Below, piece after piece: positions 6,944 through 15,416 of a stretch of 64,000 nt of DNA. The position numbers were made by a program, and so were the translations under genes. The notes beneath the pieces are model-generated. The model did not search any database. It worked only from the letters and a program-made list of their open reading frames with translations, and was not told the origin of the DNA. Source of the stretch: Gottschalkiaceae bacterium SANA (GTDB taxonomy: Bacteria > Bacillota > Clostridia > Tissierellales > GPF-1); assembly GCA_036323355.1 (NCBI GenBank), contig AP028876.1, forward strand, positions 62,001 to 126,000. The letters are read 5' to 3'. Each line of letters opens with the position of its first letter. Position 1 is the first letter of the stretch.

Positions 6944-8383
6944 ATGGGGAAGATAGAAGTAGCGGTAGGGATTGCGATCAGAGAGGACGGCGCCGTCCTT
7001 TTGGGGCAGCGAAAAGAATCAATGATTCACGGCGGAAAATGGGAATTTCCCGGGGGGAAGATCGAAGCGGGAGAAATGCCATCGGAAGCCCTGATTCGCG
7101 AATGGAAAGAAGAAGTTGATGCTGATCTGACTCATATTCAATTTTGGAAAAAGTTGGACTATTCATATGGAGATAGAGACCTTATTTTATATCTGCATTT
7201 TTGTGAGATCACATCGGACATAACTGCGATTGTCCATCAGGAGTTGCGATGGTGTCATCCATCGGATCTGGAAGAAGGGTCAGTTTTAGAAGCCGATCAG
7301 CTTATTTACAAGGCCTTGATCAAACGAGATTTATTTGATACAGATGAGCCCGCCATGGTTGAATTTTTACACTGGTACAGGGAGAATGCGAGAGACCTCC
7401 CTTGGCGAAATACCCGGGATCCTTATCGAATCTGGTTGTCTGAAATCATGTTACAGCAAACGCGGGTTGAAACGGTAATAGACTATTATTGTCGATTTTT
7501 GGAAAAGTTTCCATTGGTGGAGAGCTTGGCAAAGGCTCCCGAGGAAGCGGTGATGAAGGCCTGGGAAGGATTGGGTTATTATTCGCGGGCGAGGAATCTT
7601 CATGCCTGCGCAAAGGAAGTTACAAAGCGCGGTGCATTTCCAACAAGCAAAAGAGAACTTTTGAAACTACCCGGAATTGGAGACTATACTTCAGGAGCGA
7701 TTGCCAGTTTTGCTTTCTTGGAACGGGTTCCGGCGGTAGATGGAAATGTTTTGCGGGTGGCGGCTAGATGGCTTGGCATTTGGGAAGATATCATGAAACC
7801 GCAAACCCGTAGTGGAATCGCTTCTTTGTTGATGGAGCGATTGCCCAAGGATGTAGCGACCTTTAATCAGGCAATGATGGAATTGGGTGCGACAATTTGC
7901 AAACCTAAAAATCCAGATTGTAACCGATGCCCATTAGAGGGTGATTGTTATGCCAAGTGGCATGGGGAATTGTCTGAGTTGCCAATCAAATCAAAGAAGA
8001 AAAAGCCAAAGCGCGTAGAAGTAGCCGTGGGTCTGATTCACATTGGAGACCGGCTATTAATGGTGAAACGCCCATCGGAAGGCTTGTTAGCTGGGCTTTG
8101 GGGGTTTCCTATTGGAGAGGGCGAGACCCAAGAAGCCGCGCATGCAGCTTTGAAGGATTATTTGGAAGAGCATTTCGATCTGAAGGTGATGGCGGGCCGT
8201 TGCGGAGAATCCGCCGAACATGTTTTTACCCACAGAATTTGGATGATGAAGACTTATCACTTTGAGGTAAGTAAAATGCCAGAGGTCGCGTATCCGGTGA
8301 ATCGAGTATTGCATGCAAGCGAATTTGATCAGTTGGCGATTCCAACAGCTTTCCAAAAGATCATAAAAAAAGGAAGCCTTTAG
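6944..8383 (+). CDS. mutY: MutT-MutY-NUDIX fusion: adenine glycosylase with two NUDIX domains
   Basis: 479 residues, against about 350-370 for ordinary MutY. Residues 1-130 form a NUDIX hydrolase with an intact Nudix box (GKIEAGE, seven residues, REWKEE). Residues 138-350 are MutY: SEIMLQQT with catalytic Glu167, the helix-hairpin-helix GIGDYTSGAIASF, VDGNV with Asp266, and the 4Fe-4S cysteines 319, 326, 329 and 335. Residues 360-479 are the usual degenerate MutY C-terminal NUDIX fold that reads 8-oxoG. MutY removes A opposite 8-oxoG; MutT-like domains clean 8-oxo-dGTP from the pool, so one chain may do both (inference). The start at 6944 follows GAGGTGA. The stop overlaps a terminator. Confidence 0.93.
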   Translation: MGKIEVAVGIAIREDGAVLLGQRKESMIHGGKWEFPGGKIEAGEMPSEALIREWKEEVDADLTHIQFWKKLDYSYGDRDLILYLHFCEITSDITAIVHQELRWCHPSDLEEGSVLEADQLIYKALIKRDLFDTDEPAMVEFLHWYRENARDLPWRNTRDPYRIWLSEIMLQQTRVETVIDYYCRFLEKFPLVESLAKAPEEAVMKAWEGLGYYSRARNLHACAKEVTKRGAFPTSKRELLKLPGIGDYTSGAIASFAFLERVPAVDGNVLRVAARWLGIWEDIMKPQTRSGIASLLMERLPKDVATFNQAMMELGATICKPKNPDCNRCPLEGDCYAKWHGELSELPIKSKKKKPKRVEVAVGLIHIGDRLLMVKRPSEGLLAGLWGFPIGEGETQEAAHAALKDYLEEHFDLKVMAGRCGESAEHVFTHRIWMMKTYHFEVSKMPEVAYPVNRVLHASEFDQLAIPTAFQKIIKKGSL

Positions 8384-8395
8384 GCTTCCCTTTGT
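8371..8395. terminator. Bidirectional terminator between mutY and the VOC gene
   Basis: GGAAGCC / GGCTTCC hairpin with TTTA loop, A-run upstream and T-rich tail downstream; serves the converging mutY and VOC transcripts and includes the mutY stop. Confidence 0.75.
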
Positions 8396-8770
8396 TTATG
8401 CTTCCACGGCTTCCATAAACTCAATTCGCTCACCATTAGGGCCTTCTGTAAATAGAAGCAGGCTCCCGTCGATGGGGGTATTGATTTCTTTGGTGATGGG
8501 ATAGCCGGCAGCGACTAAAGCGGCTTTCATTTCTTGATTGGATTCGGAATAGAAGGCGAAATGATTGATGACACCTGTAGATCCGATTTGATCGTTATTG
8601 GCCTTGTAAACAAACTCAAGGGTAAATGTGTCTAGGGTAAGAAATAACAATTGATTTTCTCCACCTGCAAATTCGTGGGTAGCGGTAAATCCCAATAGAT
8701 CGACATAGAACTGGCGCGATGCTTGCAGATCATTGGTACGAATCGCGACATGTGCCGGTTTGATTTTCAT
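8396..8770 (-). CDS. VOC family protein (glyoxalase/dioxygenase-like)
   Basis: 124 residues with the paired beta-alpha-beta-beta-beta fold of the vicinal oxygen chelate family: AHVAIRTNDLQASRQFYVDLLG, LEFVYK in the first half, and GVINHFAFYSES, ITKEINTP, RIEFMEA in the second. His7, His near residue 69 and Glu117 are in the usual metal positions. Family members include glyoxalase I, epimerases and fosfomycin-type resistance proteins; the substrate here cannot be told. It is transcribed divergently from the MoxR operon across a long inverted repeat. Confidence 0.85.
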   Translation of the reverse strand: MKIKPAHVAIRTNDLQASRQFYVDLLGFTATHEFAGGENQLLFLTLDTFTLEFVYKANNDQIGSTGVINHFAFYSESNQEMKAALVAAGYPITKEINTPIDGSLLLFTEGPNGERIEFMEAVEA

Positions 8771-8778
8771 AATTGCCT

Positions 8779-8829
8779 CCTCTTTCTTTCGATTTCTTCT
8801 TCAGTATAAAAGAAATCGAAAGAAAGAGG
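8779..8829. repeat. 20-bp perfect inverted repeat in a divergent intergenic region
   Basis: Arms at 8779-8798 and 8810-8829 are exact reverse complements, 11 bases apart. The left arm runs into the ribosome site of the VOC gene and the right arm into the purine-rich leader of the MoxR gene (GAAAGAAAGAGG). It could be an operator or an mRNA hairpin acting on either side; no regulator gene is adjacent. Confidence 0.8.
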
Positions 8830-8883
8830 AAGGAAACGAAAGAAAGAATAGAGAAAATGTTTGAAAATAAGGAGGTATGGGAT

Positions 8884-9840
8884 ATGAAAATAGCGGTGTT
8901 CCATCAACGAATGCAGGAAAATATGCAAAAGGTTATGGTTGGAAAGGAAGCGCAGATCACACAAGTCCTAACAGCTTTTTTATGTGGGGGACATATTTTA
9001 TTGGAGGATGTGCCAGGTCTGGGGAAGACGAAACTGGCTCGATCCTTATCTCGCTCTTTGAATCTCCCCTTTGCGCGGATTCAATTTACGCCTGATCTTT
9101 TGCCGTCGGACATTACGGGTGTCAATGTATTTATGCCCAATGAAGGGCGGTTTGAACTGAGAAAGGGTCCTTTAATGACCTCCTTTGTGTTGGCAGATGA
9201 AATTAACCGTGCAACCCCACGGACTCAATCGAGTTTATTGGAGGCCATGGAAGAATCGCAGGTTACCATTGATGGAGAAACCCATGCTTTGGGCCAACCT
9301 TTTTTCGTTATAGCAACGCAAAATCCCATTGAAACGGGAGGAACTTTTCCACTGCCAGAAGCGCAATTAGATCGCTTTTTTATGAAGCTTTCCTTAGGCT
9401 ATCCAAGTCTGGAAGAGGAGGCGACTATCCTTTCTCGTTTTGAAGGGAAAGATCCCCTTGTGGATCTGGAATCTGTTGTTGGAACCGAAGACATTTTAGC
9501 AGCGATGAAGGAGACGGAAGAAGTGATTGTGAATGACGCGGTTAGAAATTATATTTTGCGTCTGGTGCACAAGACTCGGACCCATTCTGATCTGCGGATG
9601 GGGGTTTCTCCGCGGGGTTCTTTGGCACTCTTTAAAGGTGCACGTGCTTATGCGGCCTTGTTGGGGCGAAATTATGTTCTGCCGGATGATGTGCAAGCCC
9701 TTTTTGTTTCTGTTGTCGCTCATCGGATGATTCTATCCGGCGATGCTCGGATGCGGGGGAAATCGACGGAAGACATTGCAAATGAAATTGTAGGGAAAGA
9801 ATCGGTGCCCATGGAAGATACGAATCATCATGTGGATTAG
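8884..9840 (+). CDS. MoxR-type AAA ATPase
   Basis: 318 residues from ATG 8884 (GGAGG 8 bases upstream); earlier in-frame codons cross the inverted repeat and read as low-complexity sequence. Walker A EDVPGLGKTKLA (about 39-50), Walker B FVLADEINRA, sensor 1 IATQNPIETGGTFPLPEAQLDRF and the C-terminal lid are all present. MoxR ATPases act as chaperones for partner proteins carrying von Willebrand-like domains; here the partner is the DUF58 protein encoded by the next gene, which starts inside the end of this one (11-base overlap). Confidence 0.93.
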   Translation: MKIAVFHQRMQENMQKVMVGKEAQITQVLTAFLCGGHILLEDVPGLGKTKLARSLSRSLNLPFARIQFTPDLLPSDITGVNVFMPNEGRFELRKGPLMTSFVLADEINRATPRTQSSLLEAMEESQVTIDGETHALGQPFFVIATQNPIETGGTFPLPEAQLDRFFMKLSLGYPSLEEEATILSRFEGKDPLVDLESVVGTEDILAAMKETEEVIVNDAVRNYILRLVHKTRTHSDLRMGVSPRGSLALFKGARAYAALLGRNYVLPDDVQALFVSVVAHRMILSGDARMRGKSTEDIANEIVGKESVPMEDTNHHVD

Positions 9841-10924
9841 AGGGGGATTGATCTTCGGATTCATTCTGCTCCTTGTGACCAAATGGAAAGACTGGTCTAT
9901 ACTTGGACTGAAGACGAAAAGAACATGTCTGGATCATTCGATTTTTTTGGGTGATGAGACGACCTTATCCTTTATGATTGAGAATCGAAAGGTACTGCCC
10001 TTGCCGTGGATTCAATGGGAGGTGGCTTTGCCGGATGGGATTTGTGAGTCAGACATGCCCAAGCGCGAGCGACTATTGGTAACCAGTTCCTTGCTTCCCT
10101 ATCAGCGGTTGAAGCGACGGGTTTCTGTAAAGGCAACAAAACGAGGATACTATGTCTTTCGAGAAACAAATTTTATGATTGGTGATTTGCTTGGGGTGGT
10201 AAAATCTGAGTATTCGGACAAGCAGTTTGATGTTCTTTCCGTTTATCCCAAAGTGGAGTCTTTGACTTCGATTTTGCCCTTGGCAACTTTTCCCCAAGGA
10301 GATATTTCGGTTCGTCGGTGGATTTTACCCGATCTGTATCAGCCCGTTGGTGCGAGGGCGTATCATCCAGGTGATCCAATGCGTATGATGGATTGGAAGG
10401 CGACAGCGCGACATGGGGCTTTGATGGTGCGAGAATTTGGATTTACGGCAGAACCGCGGCTTTCGATTCTTTTGAATATGGGAGAGAATTTTCGTCATTT
10501 ACTAAGACCTAAGGAACGGGAGCGTTTGATTACCTTTGCGGCGAGCTTGGGGGTTCATGCCATCGCAGAAAAGATTCCCGTGGCTTATGAAACCAATGCT
10601 TTTTTGCGGGCGGCGGATCCCTGTATGGAAATTGAACCCGTTTGGCATGCCGATCGGGGACGGCAAATTCTTGAGAAGTCTGCGCGTATTGCTGATCAGG
10701 TAAGCACTGATTTCCAAGACCTTTTATGGGCGCGGTTGCTACAATTGCCAGAGAATACGACCTTGCTTGTGGTTGCCGAATCCCTTTCGAAAGAGGCAAG
10801 ACAAGCGATTAATCGAGCACGGTTTGAAGGGAAATCGATCCAGCTTGCAATTTTGAATCATAAGCAGGCAAGTGATTCGGACATCAAAATTCCATGGAAG
10901 GAGGGTTCTGGCGATGGCATCTAA
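9830..10924 (+). CDS. DUF58 domain protein, MoxR partner
   Basis: 364 residues. Residues 1-20 are hydrophobic (membrane anchor). The DUF58 hallmark RAYHPGDPMRMMDWKATAR lies near residue 185 and is followed by LMVREF and a von Willebrand A-like region (SILLNMG). Such proteins pair with MoxR ATPases and with transglutaminase-like membrane proteins in a widely spread three-gene set of unknown envelope or assembly role. It overlaps both neighbours, which points to translational coupling. Confidence 0.9.
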   Translation: MWIRGGLIFGFILLLVTKWKDWSILGLKTKRTCLDHSIFLGDETTLSFMIENRKVLPLPWIQWEVALPDGICESDMPKRERLLVTSSLLPYQRLKRRVSVKATKRGYYVFRETNFMIGDLLGVVKSEYSDKQFDVLSVYPKVESLTSILPLATFPQGDISVRRWILPDLYQPVGARAYHPGDPMRMMDWKATARHGALMVREFGFTAEPRLSILLNMGENFRHLLRPKERERLITFAASLGVHAIAEKIPVAYETNAFLRAADPCMEIEPVWHADRGRQILEKSARIADQVSTDFQDLLWARLLQLPENTTLLVVAESLSKEARQAINRARFEGKSIQLAILNHKQASDSDIKIPWKEGSGDGI

Positions 10925-12188
10925 ATGGAATCAAGTGATTGGAACGGCAAATTGGATTTTCTATGCTTTGATGCGGTCTCTGATTCCTGGAGGTGTGATT
11001 CTTCATTTTTTTGGTATTCCCTATAGTGGCGCGATGTTTGGATTTAGCCTGGTGTTGGTTGTCTTTGCCTATAGGAGGCAGAATCCTTTGCAAGCAGTGG
11101 AAACGGCATTTTGGCTGATAACGGCGATCGTCTTTTCCTTTTTGCAATTCGATTTAGCTTTGACTCGACAGTGGCTAATGGTCGTTCTTTATGGCCTTTG
11201 GATTTTAAATCAGCAGCAATTGGAAGCCTATTTGATCCCCGGCGCCTTTGTGCAGTCTCTTCTTGTTTCTTTGGGGATGATTTTTGTGATTTTGACAGCA
11301 ACACCGATGGTGGGCTGGGAAGAGACGGCCGCTTTTATTCAGTGGAGCATTCCTATTTATCTGCTTTCTGCGGCTTTGATGATGGTTCGAGTCAATCTTT
11401 TAATGGTCTACCGACAAAAGGGCGGGCATCAGATTAATCAAGAAAAAAATCTTTTGCTCTTTAATGGAATTTCAATGGTATTTTTTGTCATTGGCGGATT
11501 CTTTTTCTTTTCCGCATGGATGCCGCCAAGTTGGACTTCTGGAATTATGGCAATTTTGGGTCAATTGATCACTTGGATTTTATATCCGCTTGCAGTTGTA
11601 CTGGCCAAGGGCAGTCAAATTCTAAAAAATTTAATTCTCTTGTTGCGACCCGATGCGGCAAATTCGGGAACAAGAGAGGGCGGGTTACCGGATCAAGACT
11701 TTGAATTGGGATCACAAGGGGACATAACGCCTTTTATGGAATGGGCGGGTTGGATCGTCTTGATCGTTATTTTACTAGTCGCAATTCTGATGACGATACG
11801 GCGGAAAAAGCGGGATTTCACGGCAATAGAAGATAAGCTGAAAGTAGAAGAGAAGAGTTTCTTGACCATAAATGAGATCTTTCATAGGCAAAAAAAGCCA
11901 GTCGATCAGAAAAAAAGTGAAGCAAATGAAGCCTTGTCTCGGTATAGAAAATTATTTGCAAAATGGTTGTATCTCTTAAAGCTAGAAAAGCTATCTTTGC
12001 ATCCAGCGACGACAGCGAGCCAAATCGTCGATCTTGTGGAGGACATGGGGATAAACCAGGATGAAGTCAGTGAAATTGTGGATATCTATAATCGCGTGCG
12101 GTATCGTGACGACCAAACAAGATTATGGGAAGAGGAAAAAATGGAAAATGTAGTAAGAAACCTTGAAGAAAGTCGGAAGATTCAATAG
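10914..12188 (+). CDS. Membrane protein with C-terminal DUF4129, third gene of the MoxR set
   Basis: 424 residues from ATG 10914 (AGGAGG 8 bases upstream). About six hydrophobic segments in residues 1-215, another near 275-295, then a cytosolic tail with the DUF4129 pattern (EALSRYRKLFAKWL, about 345-360, and IVDIYNRVRYRD near 390). In related loci this position is held by TgpA-like proteins with a transglutaminase core between the membrane segments; no Cys-His-Asp core or long loop is seen here, so it looks like the form lacking the enzyme domain. Function unknown. Confidence 0.75.
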   Translation: MASKWNQVIGTANWIFYALMRSLIPGGVILHFFGIPYSGAMFGFSLVLVVFAYRRQNPLQAVETAFWLITAIVFSFLQFDLALTRQWLMVVLYGLWILNQQQLEAYLIPGAFVQSLLVSLGMIFVILTATPMVGWEETAAFIQWSIPIYLLSAALMMVRVNLLMVYRQKGGHQINQEKNLLLFNGISMVFFVIGGFFFFSAWMPPSWTSGIMAILGQLITWILYPLAVVLAKGSQILKNLILLLRPDAANSGTREGGLPDQDFELGSQGDITPFMEWAGWIVLIVILLVAILMTIRRKKRDFTAIEDKLKVEEKSFLTINEIFHRQKKPVDQKKSEANEALSRYRKLFAKWLYLLKLEKLSLHPATTASQIVDLVEDMGINQDEVSEIVDIYNRVRYRDDQTRLWEEEKMENVVRNLEESRKIQ

Positions 12189-12211
12189 AATGATAGAAAG
12201 GAGATGATCGG

Positions 12212-13036
12212 ATGAAGATTCCGTTTATGAAATATCAAGGGCTAGGAAATGATTTTATCATTTTTCAGGCGGAAGAAATTGGAGAAATTCAGCGATCAGA
12301 ATTGGCGATCGCGGTATGTGACCGACATTTCGGGATCGGTGCGGACGGTATGGTAGTCTTGTCGGAAGGCCAAGACTTAAAGATGGATTTTTATAATAAT
12401 GATGGAACGGTTGCACCCATGTGCGGAAATGCCAGTCGGTGTATTGCCAAATATGCGGTTGAGCAGAACTTGGTAGCGGGTGATATTTTTACATTGGAAA
12501 CGCTGGGCGGACCGGTGGGTCTTTCTCTTCAAGAAGATGGCAGGGTGCAGGTGGACTTGGGTGAGCCGGATTACTCAGTGGATCAAGTCCCTGTGAAATG
12601 TGAAATGCCGGAAATGGTAGAAGAGCCGATTGAAGCTGGTGGAGAGACTCTCTTGTGGACGGGTCTATTTATGTTAACGACTCATGCAGTTACCTTTGTG
12701 GAAGAGCAAAACGAAGAACGCATCGAAAGGGTGGGCTCAGCTTTAGAAAATATGACGGAGCGATTTCCCATCAAGACAAATGCGAACTTTGCCAAAAAAG
12801 TAGACGATCATACCCTGAGACTTATGACTTGGGAACGGGGGGCGGGAAGAACCCTGGCTTGCGGAACCGGCGCCTGTGCAGTCGTTGCGGTTTCAGATCG
12901 ATTGGGACTCACGGAGGGACATGTACGTGTGATTATGGATGGCGGCGAATTGGAAGTTTATGTAGAAAACAATCGTGTGTTTATGATCGGCACGGGGGAA
13001 AAGATAGCAGAAGGATTCTACGAATACGGAGAATAG
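12212..13036 (+). CDS. dapF: Diaminopimelate epimerase
   Basis: 274 residues. It converts LL- to meso-diaminopimelate, the last step before lysine and the form used in peptidoglycan. The two catalytic cysteines stand in PMCGNASRCIAKYA (about residue 73) and LACGTGACAVVAV (about residue 218), and KYQGLGNDFI at the N terminus is diagnostic. Length is normal. It follows the MoxR set by 23 bases with its own AAGGAG, and sits 4 kb upstream of the main lysine operon rather than in it, with no lysine riboswitch of its own. Confidence 0.97.
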   Translation: MKIPFMKYQGLGNDFIIFQAEEIGEIQRSELAIAVCDRHFGIGADGMVVLSEGQDLKMDFYNNDGTVAPMCGNASRCIAKYAVEQNLVAGDIFTLETLGGPVGLSLQEDGRVQVDLGEPDYSVDQVPVKCEMPEMVEEPIEAGGETLLWTGLFMLTTHAVTFVEEQNEERIERVGSALENMTERFPIKTNANFAKKVDDHTLRLMTWERGAGRTLACGTGACAVVAVSDRLGLTEGHVRVIMDGGELEVYVENNRVFMIGTGEKIAEGFYEYGE

Positions 13037-13056
13037 GATAACGAGGGGCAGAGTGT

Positions 13057-13689
13057 ATGGAAGGAATCGCTTTAGGACTTGTAGTTGGTTTACAGCTTCG
13101 GTTTGATTGGTCTGGCAACCAGAAGAGGAGAATTACCAAGACCTTGTTTTTGCCGACCCTTTTGATTTTTTATCTGTTGCGGGCAGAGATGTTGGTTCCA
13201 ACACTATTGGGCGCATTGTTCTTTGGTTGGATTGGTGATCTGTTTATGATGTTTCCCAGTGGGCATCGATGGAAGATGGTAGGTCCTGTTGCATTTGGAA
13301 TTGGCCATCTCTTTTATGTGATTTCCTTTATCCAATATGGTGGCGTTTGGGCGATTCCAATAACTGGTTGGTGGGTGATGGTGTTATATCCAATTTGGAT
13401 TTGGACCGGATACCGTTTGATGGGTGAAAGTTTGAAACGCTCGGGCCATGTTTTTCAACTGGCAATTCTCTATGCTGTTATTATTGGCTTCATGAGTTTG
13501 TTCGCCTATTCGATGCTGTATACACAGGGGACGATTTTGCCGTTTATCGGCGCTTTGATATTCATTTTTTCGGATACCATGGTTTTGTATCGAAAATATG
13601 GTCATCCGTTTGAACGAAATAAATTCTGGGTGATCGCAACCTATATGTTGGCACAGATTTTGATTATATTGGGATTTGTGGGACTGTGA
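13057..13689 (+). CDS. YhhN/TMEM86-family membrane protein (lysoplasmalogenase-like)
   Basis: 210 residues with about seven or eight hydrophobic segments and the family marks TKTLFLPTLL, GDLFMMFP near residue 65, GIGHLFYVISF and ALIFIFSDTMVLYRKY near the end. Characterised members split the vinyl ether bond of lysoplasmalogens. Several anaerobic Clostridia make plasmalogens, so the activity would fit, but it is unproved here. It is 20 bases after dapF and 14 before the next gene, probably one transcript. Confidence 0.82.
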   Translation: MEGIALGLVVGLQLRFDWSGNQKRRITKTLFLPTLLIFYLLRAEMLVPTLLGALFFGWIGDLFMMFPSGHRWKMVGPVAFGIGHLFYVISFIQYGGVWAIPITGWWVMVLYPIWIWTGYRLMGESLKRSGHVFQLAILYAVIIGFMSLFAYSMLYTQGTILPFIGALIFIFSDTMVLYRKYGHPFERNKFWVIATYMLAQILIILGFVGL

Positions 13690-13703
13690 AAGGGTAGAAT
13701 GAG

Positions 13704-15284
13704 ATGGATCAAAATCGAGCACAAATGAGAGAAGAGATTCAAGAGCTGATTTCGTCCGCTGTCAGTGCGGAGGACCAAGGTCTTCAAAAGCTGATTCAGG
13801 ACCTTTACACGGACAGCAAAAGAGATGGGGATGAGGCAGGTATTGCCTATGCTCTTTATGCTCAAGGTATGGCCTTGTTGAATGGGATGTCCATTCGAGA
13901 TGCCCTGGAAAAAATGGAGGAAGCTCGAAAACATGCAGTGTTAGCCGAGTCCAAAAAAACTGAAATCCGTACGATTTTCGGCATTGCCTTATGTCTCTTG
14001 TTTCAACAAAACTATGAGGAGTCCTTGGAGCAGTTTTTGAATTATATGCGCTTGTATTATGAGCATGAACATGAGTTTGACTTAAAGATTTACACCGCTC
14101 TGAATAATGTGGGTGAGCTTTTTCGCCATCTGGGAGAGTATGATACGGCTCTGCAGTATTATTTGGAAGCCCAGGAAGTCTGTGGGGAAAAAGATCCGAA
14201 TTTTCTGTTGATCTTGAAGCCCAATATTGCTAATGCCTATATAAAATTGAGAGATCCTGATCAAGCCAGACGATATTTAGAAGAAACCGAAGCTTTGACG
14301 GCAATAGCTGAGGGATCTCAAGATGACTATATGATTCGTCAAACCTATGGGCACTTGGCTCATTTAGAGGGTGATCTTGAGAAAGCTGATCGGCTGTTAA
14401 ACGAAGCCCTGACTTTTTACCGGACCTTATCAATCTATACCTGTATTATGGAACAGAATGCAGTTTATGAAGATTTATATGAAGTATACCAGGAGCGAGA
14501 ACGCTGGGCCAAAGGGGAAGACCTCTTGCTAGAGGCCGTTAACTACAGCCGGGAAAATAAATTTTGGCTTTTGCATATTCATTATCTGGGGCTTTTGGCC
14601 AGGCATTTTGAGGAGAGTCATGAGGCGACTAAGGCTTATGACACCCTGCGTCGCTTCTATAAAAGTCAAATGAAGTATGATGAAATCCGTCGCACAAGAA
14701 AAATTCGAAATATCGAGTTGCGGATTGAGATGGACCAGTTGAAAAAAGAGAAAACGGCCCTTCACTCCATTGCCCGTTTGGACCGGCTAACGGGGATCTA
14801 CAACCGCCGGGCTATGCAGGAACATTTTGAACAGTTTTTGCGAGGGGAATTTGCCATGGAGGGTGAAACGATTGCGGGTCTTCTTTTGGATGTGGATTAT
14901 TTCAAGGAATACAATGACCACTATGGCCATCTTGCAGGTGATCAAGCATTGATTAAAATTGCCAAGGTCTTGGAGGAACTGGCGGAATCCTTAGGCGGCA
15001 GTGCCTATCGCTACGGCGGCGACGAGTTTTTGATGATGTTTGAAAACTTGTCGGAAGCATCAATGGTTGAGCTGACAGAAGCTCTGGGTGGGCGCATCAA
15101 AGAACTGAATATCATCCATGAAGCGGCTAGCGGTATCAATTGCCTCTCTTGCAGTGCAGGCATACTTTTGTTCAATCGAAATGAGTTAATCAGTTTTGAA
15201 TGGGTTTTCAAGCAGATGGATGAGCTTTTGTACCTAGCCAAACGCAAGGGAAGAAATCGAGTGGAAACCAAGGTAATAAAATAG
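13704..15284 (+). CDS. Diguanylate cyclase with N-terminal TPR domain
   Basis: 526 residues, no membrane segment. Residues about 20-330 are helical with TPR-type repeats (ALNNVGELFRHLGEYDTALQYYLEAQ, KPNIANAYIKLRDPDQARRYLEE and others). A coiled stretch IELRIEMDQLKKEKTALHS leads to a GGDEF domain (about 360-520) with intact GGDEF at 438-442 and RLTGIYNRRAM before it. It should make cyclic di-GMP; the RxxD inhibitory site before the active site is not present, so product inhibition may be absent. The TPR part is probably the sensor or a protein-docking surface. Second c-di-GMP gene of the window with the GGDEF-EAL protein at 60-63 kb. Confidence 0.9.
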   Translation: MDQNRAQMREEIQELISSAVSAEDQGLQKLIQDLYTDSKRDGDEAGIAYALYAQGMALLNGMSIRDALEKMEEARKHAVLAESKKTEIRTIFGIALCLLFQQNYEESLEQFLNYMRLYYEHEHEFDLKIYTALNNVGELFRHLGEYDTALQYYLEAQEVCGEKDPNFLLILKPNIANAYIKLRDPDQARRYLEETEALTAIAEGSQDDYMIRQTYGHLAHLEGDLEKADRLLNEALTFYRTLSIYTCIMEQNAVYEDLYEVYQERERWAKGEDLLLEAVNYSRENKFWLLHIHYLGLLARHFEESHEATKAYDTLRRFYKSQMKYDEIRRTRKIRNIELRIEMDQLKKEKTALHSIARLDRLTGIYNRRAMQEHFEQFLRGEFAMEGETIAGLLLDVDYFKEYNDHYGHLAGDQALIKIAKVLEELAESLGGSAYRYGGDEFLMMFENLSEASMVELTEALGGRIKELNIIHEAASGINCLSCSAGILLFNRNELISFEWVFKQMDELLYLAKRKGRNRVETKVIK

Positions 15285-15386
15285 GCGGTCATATGGACTT
15301 GTTTATTTTCATGCTTTGATTACGGGATGTTTGTTTCTAGTTGGCTGCTACTTTGGGTATCTTGAATCGAGTGTTATAGGCAAAAA

Positions 15387-15415
15387 AGAGGCGACCCTAA
15401 AGGGTTGCCTCTTGC
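15387..15415. terminator. Bidirectional terminator between the GGDEF and M20 genes
   Basis: AGAGGCGACCC / GGGTTGCCTCT stem with a TAAA loop and A/T runs on both sides, two bases from the M20 stop. The 100 bases before it hold no gene I can support. Confidence 0.8.
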
Positions 15416-15416
15416 T

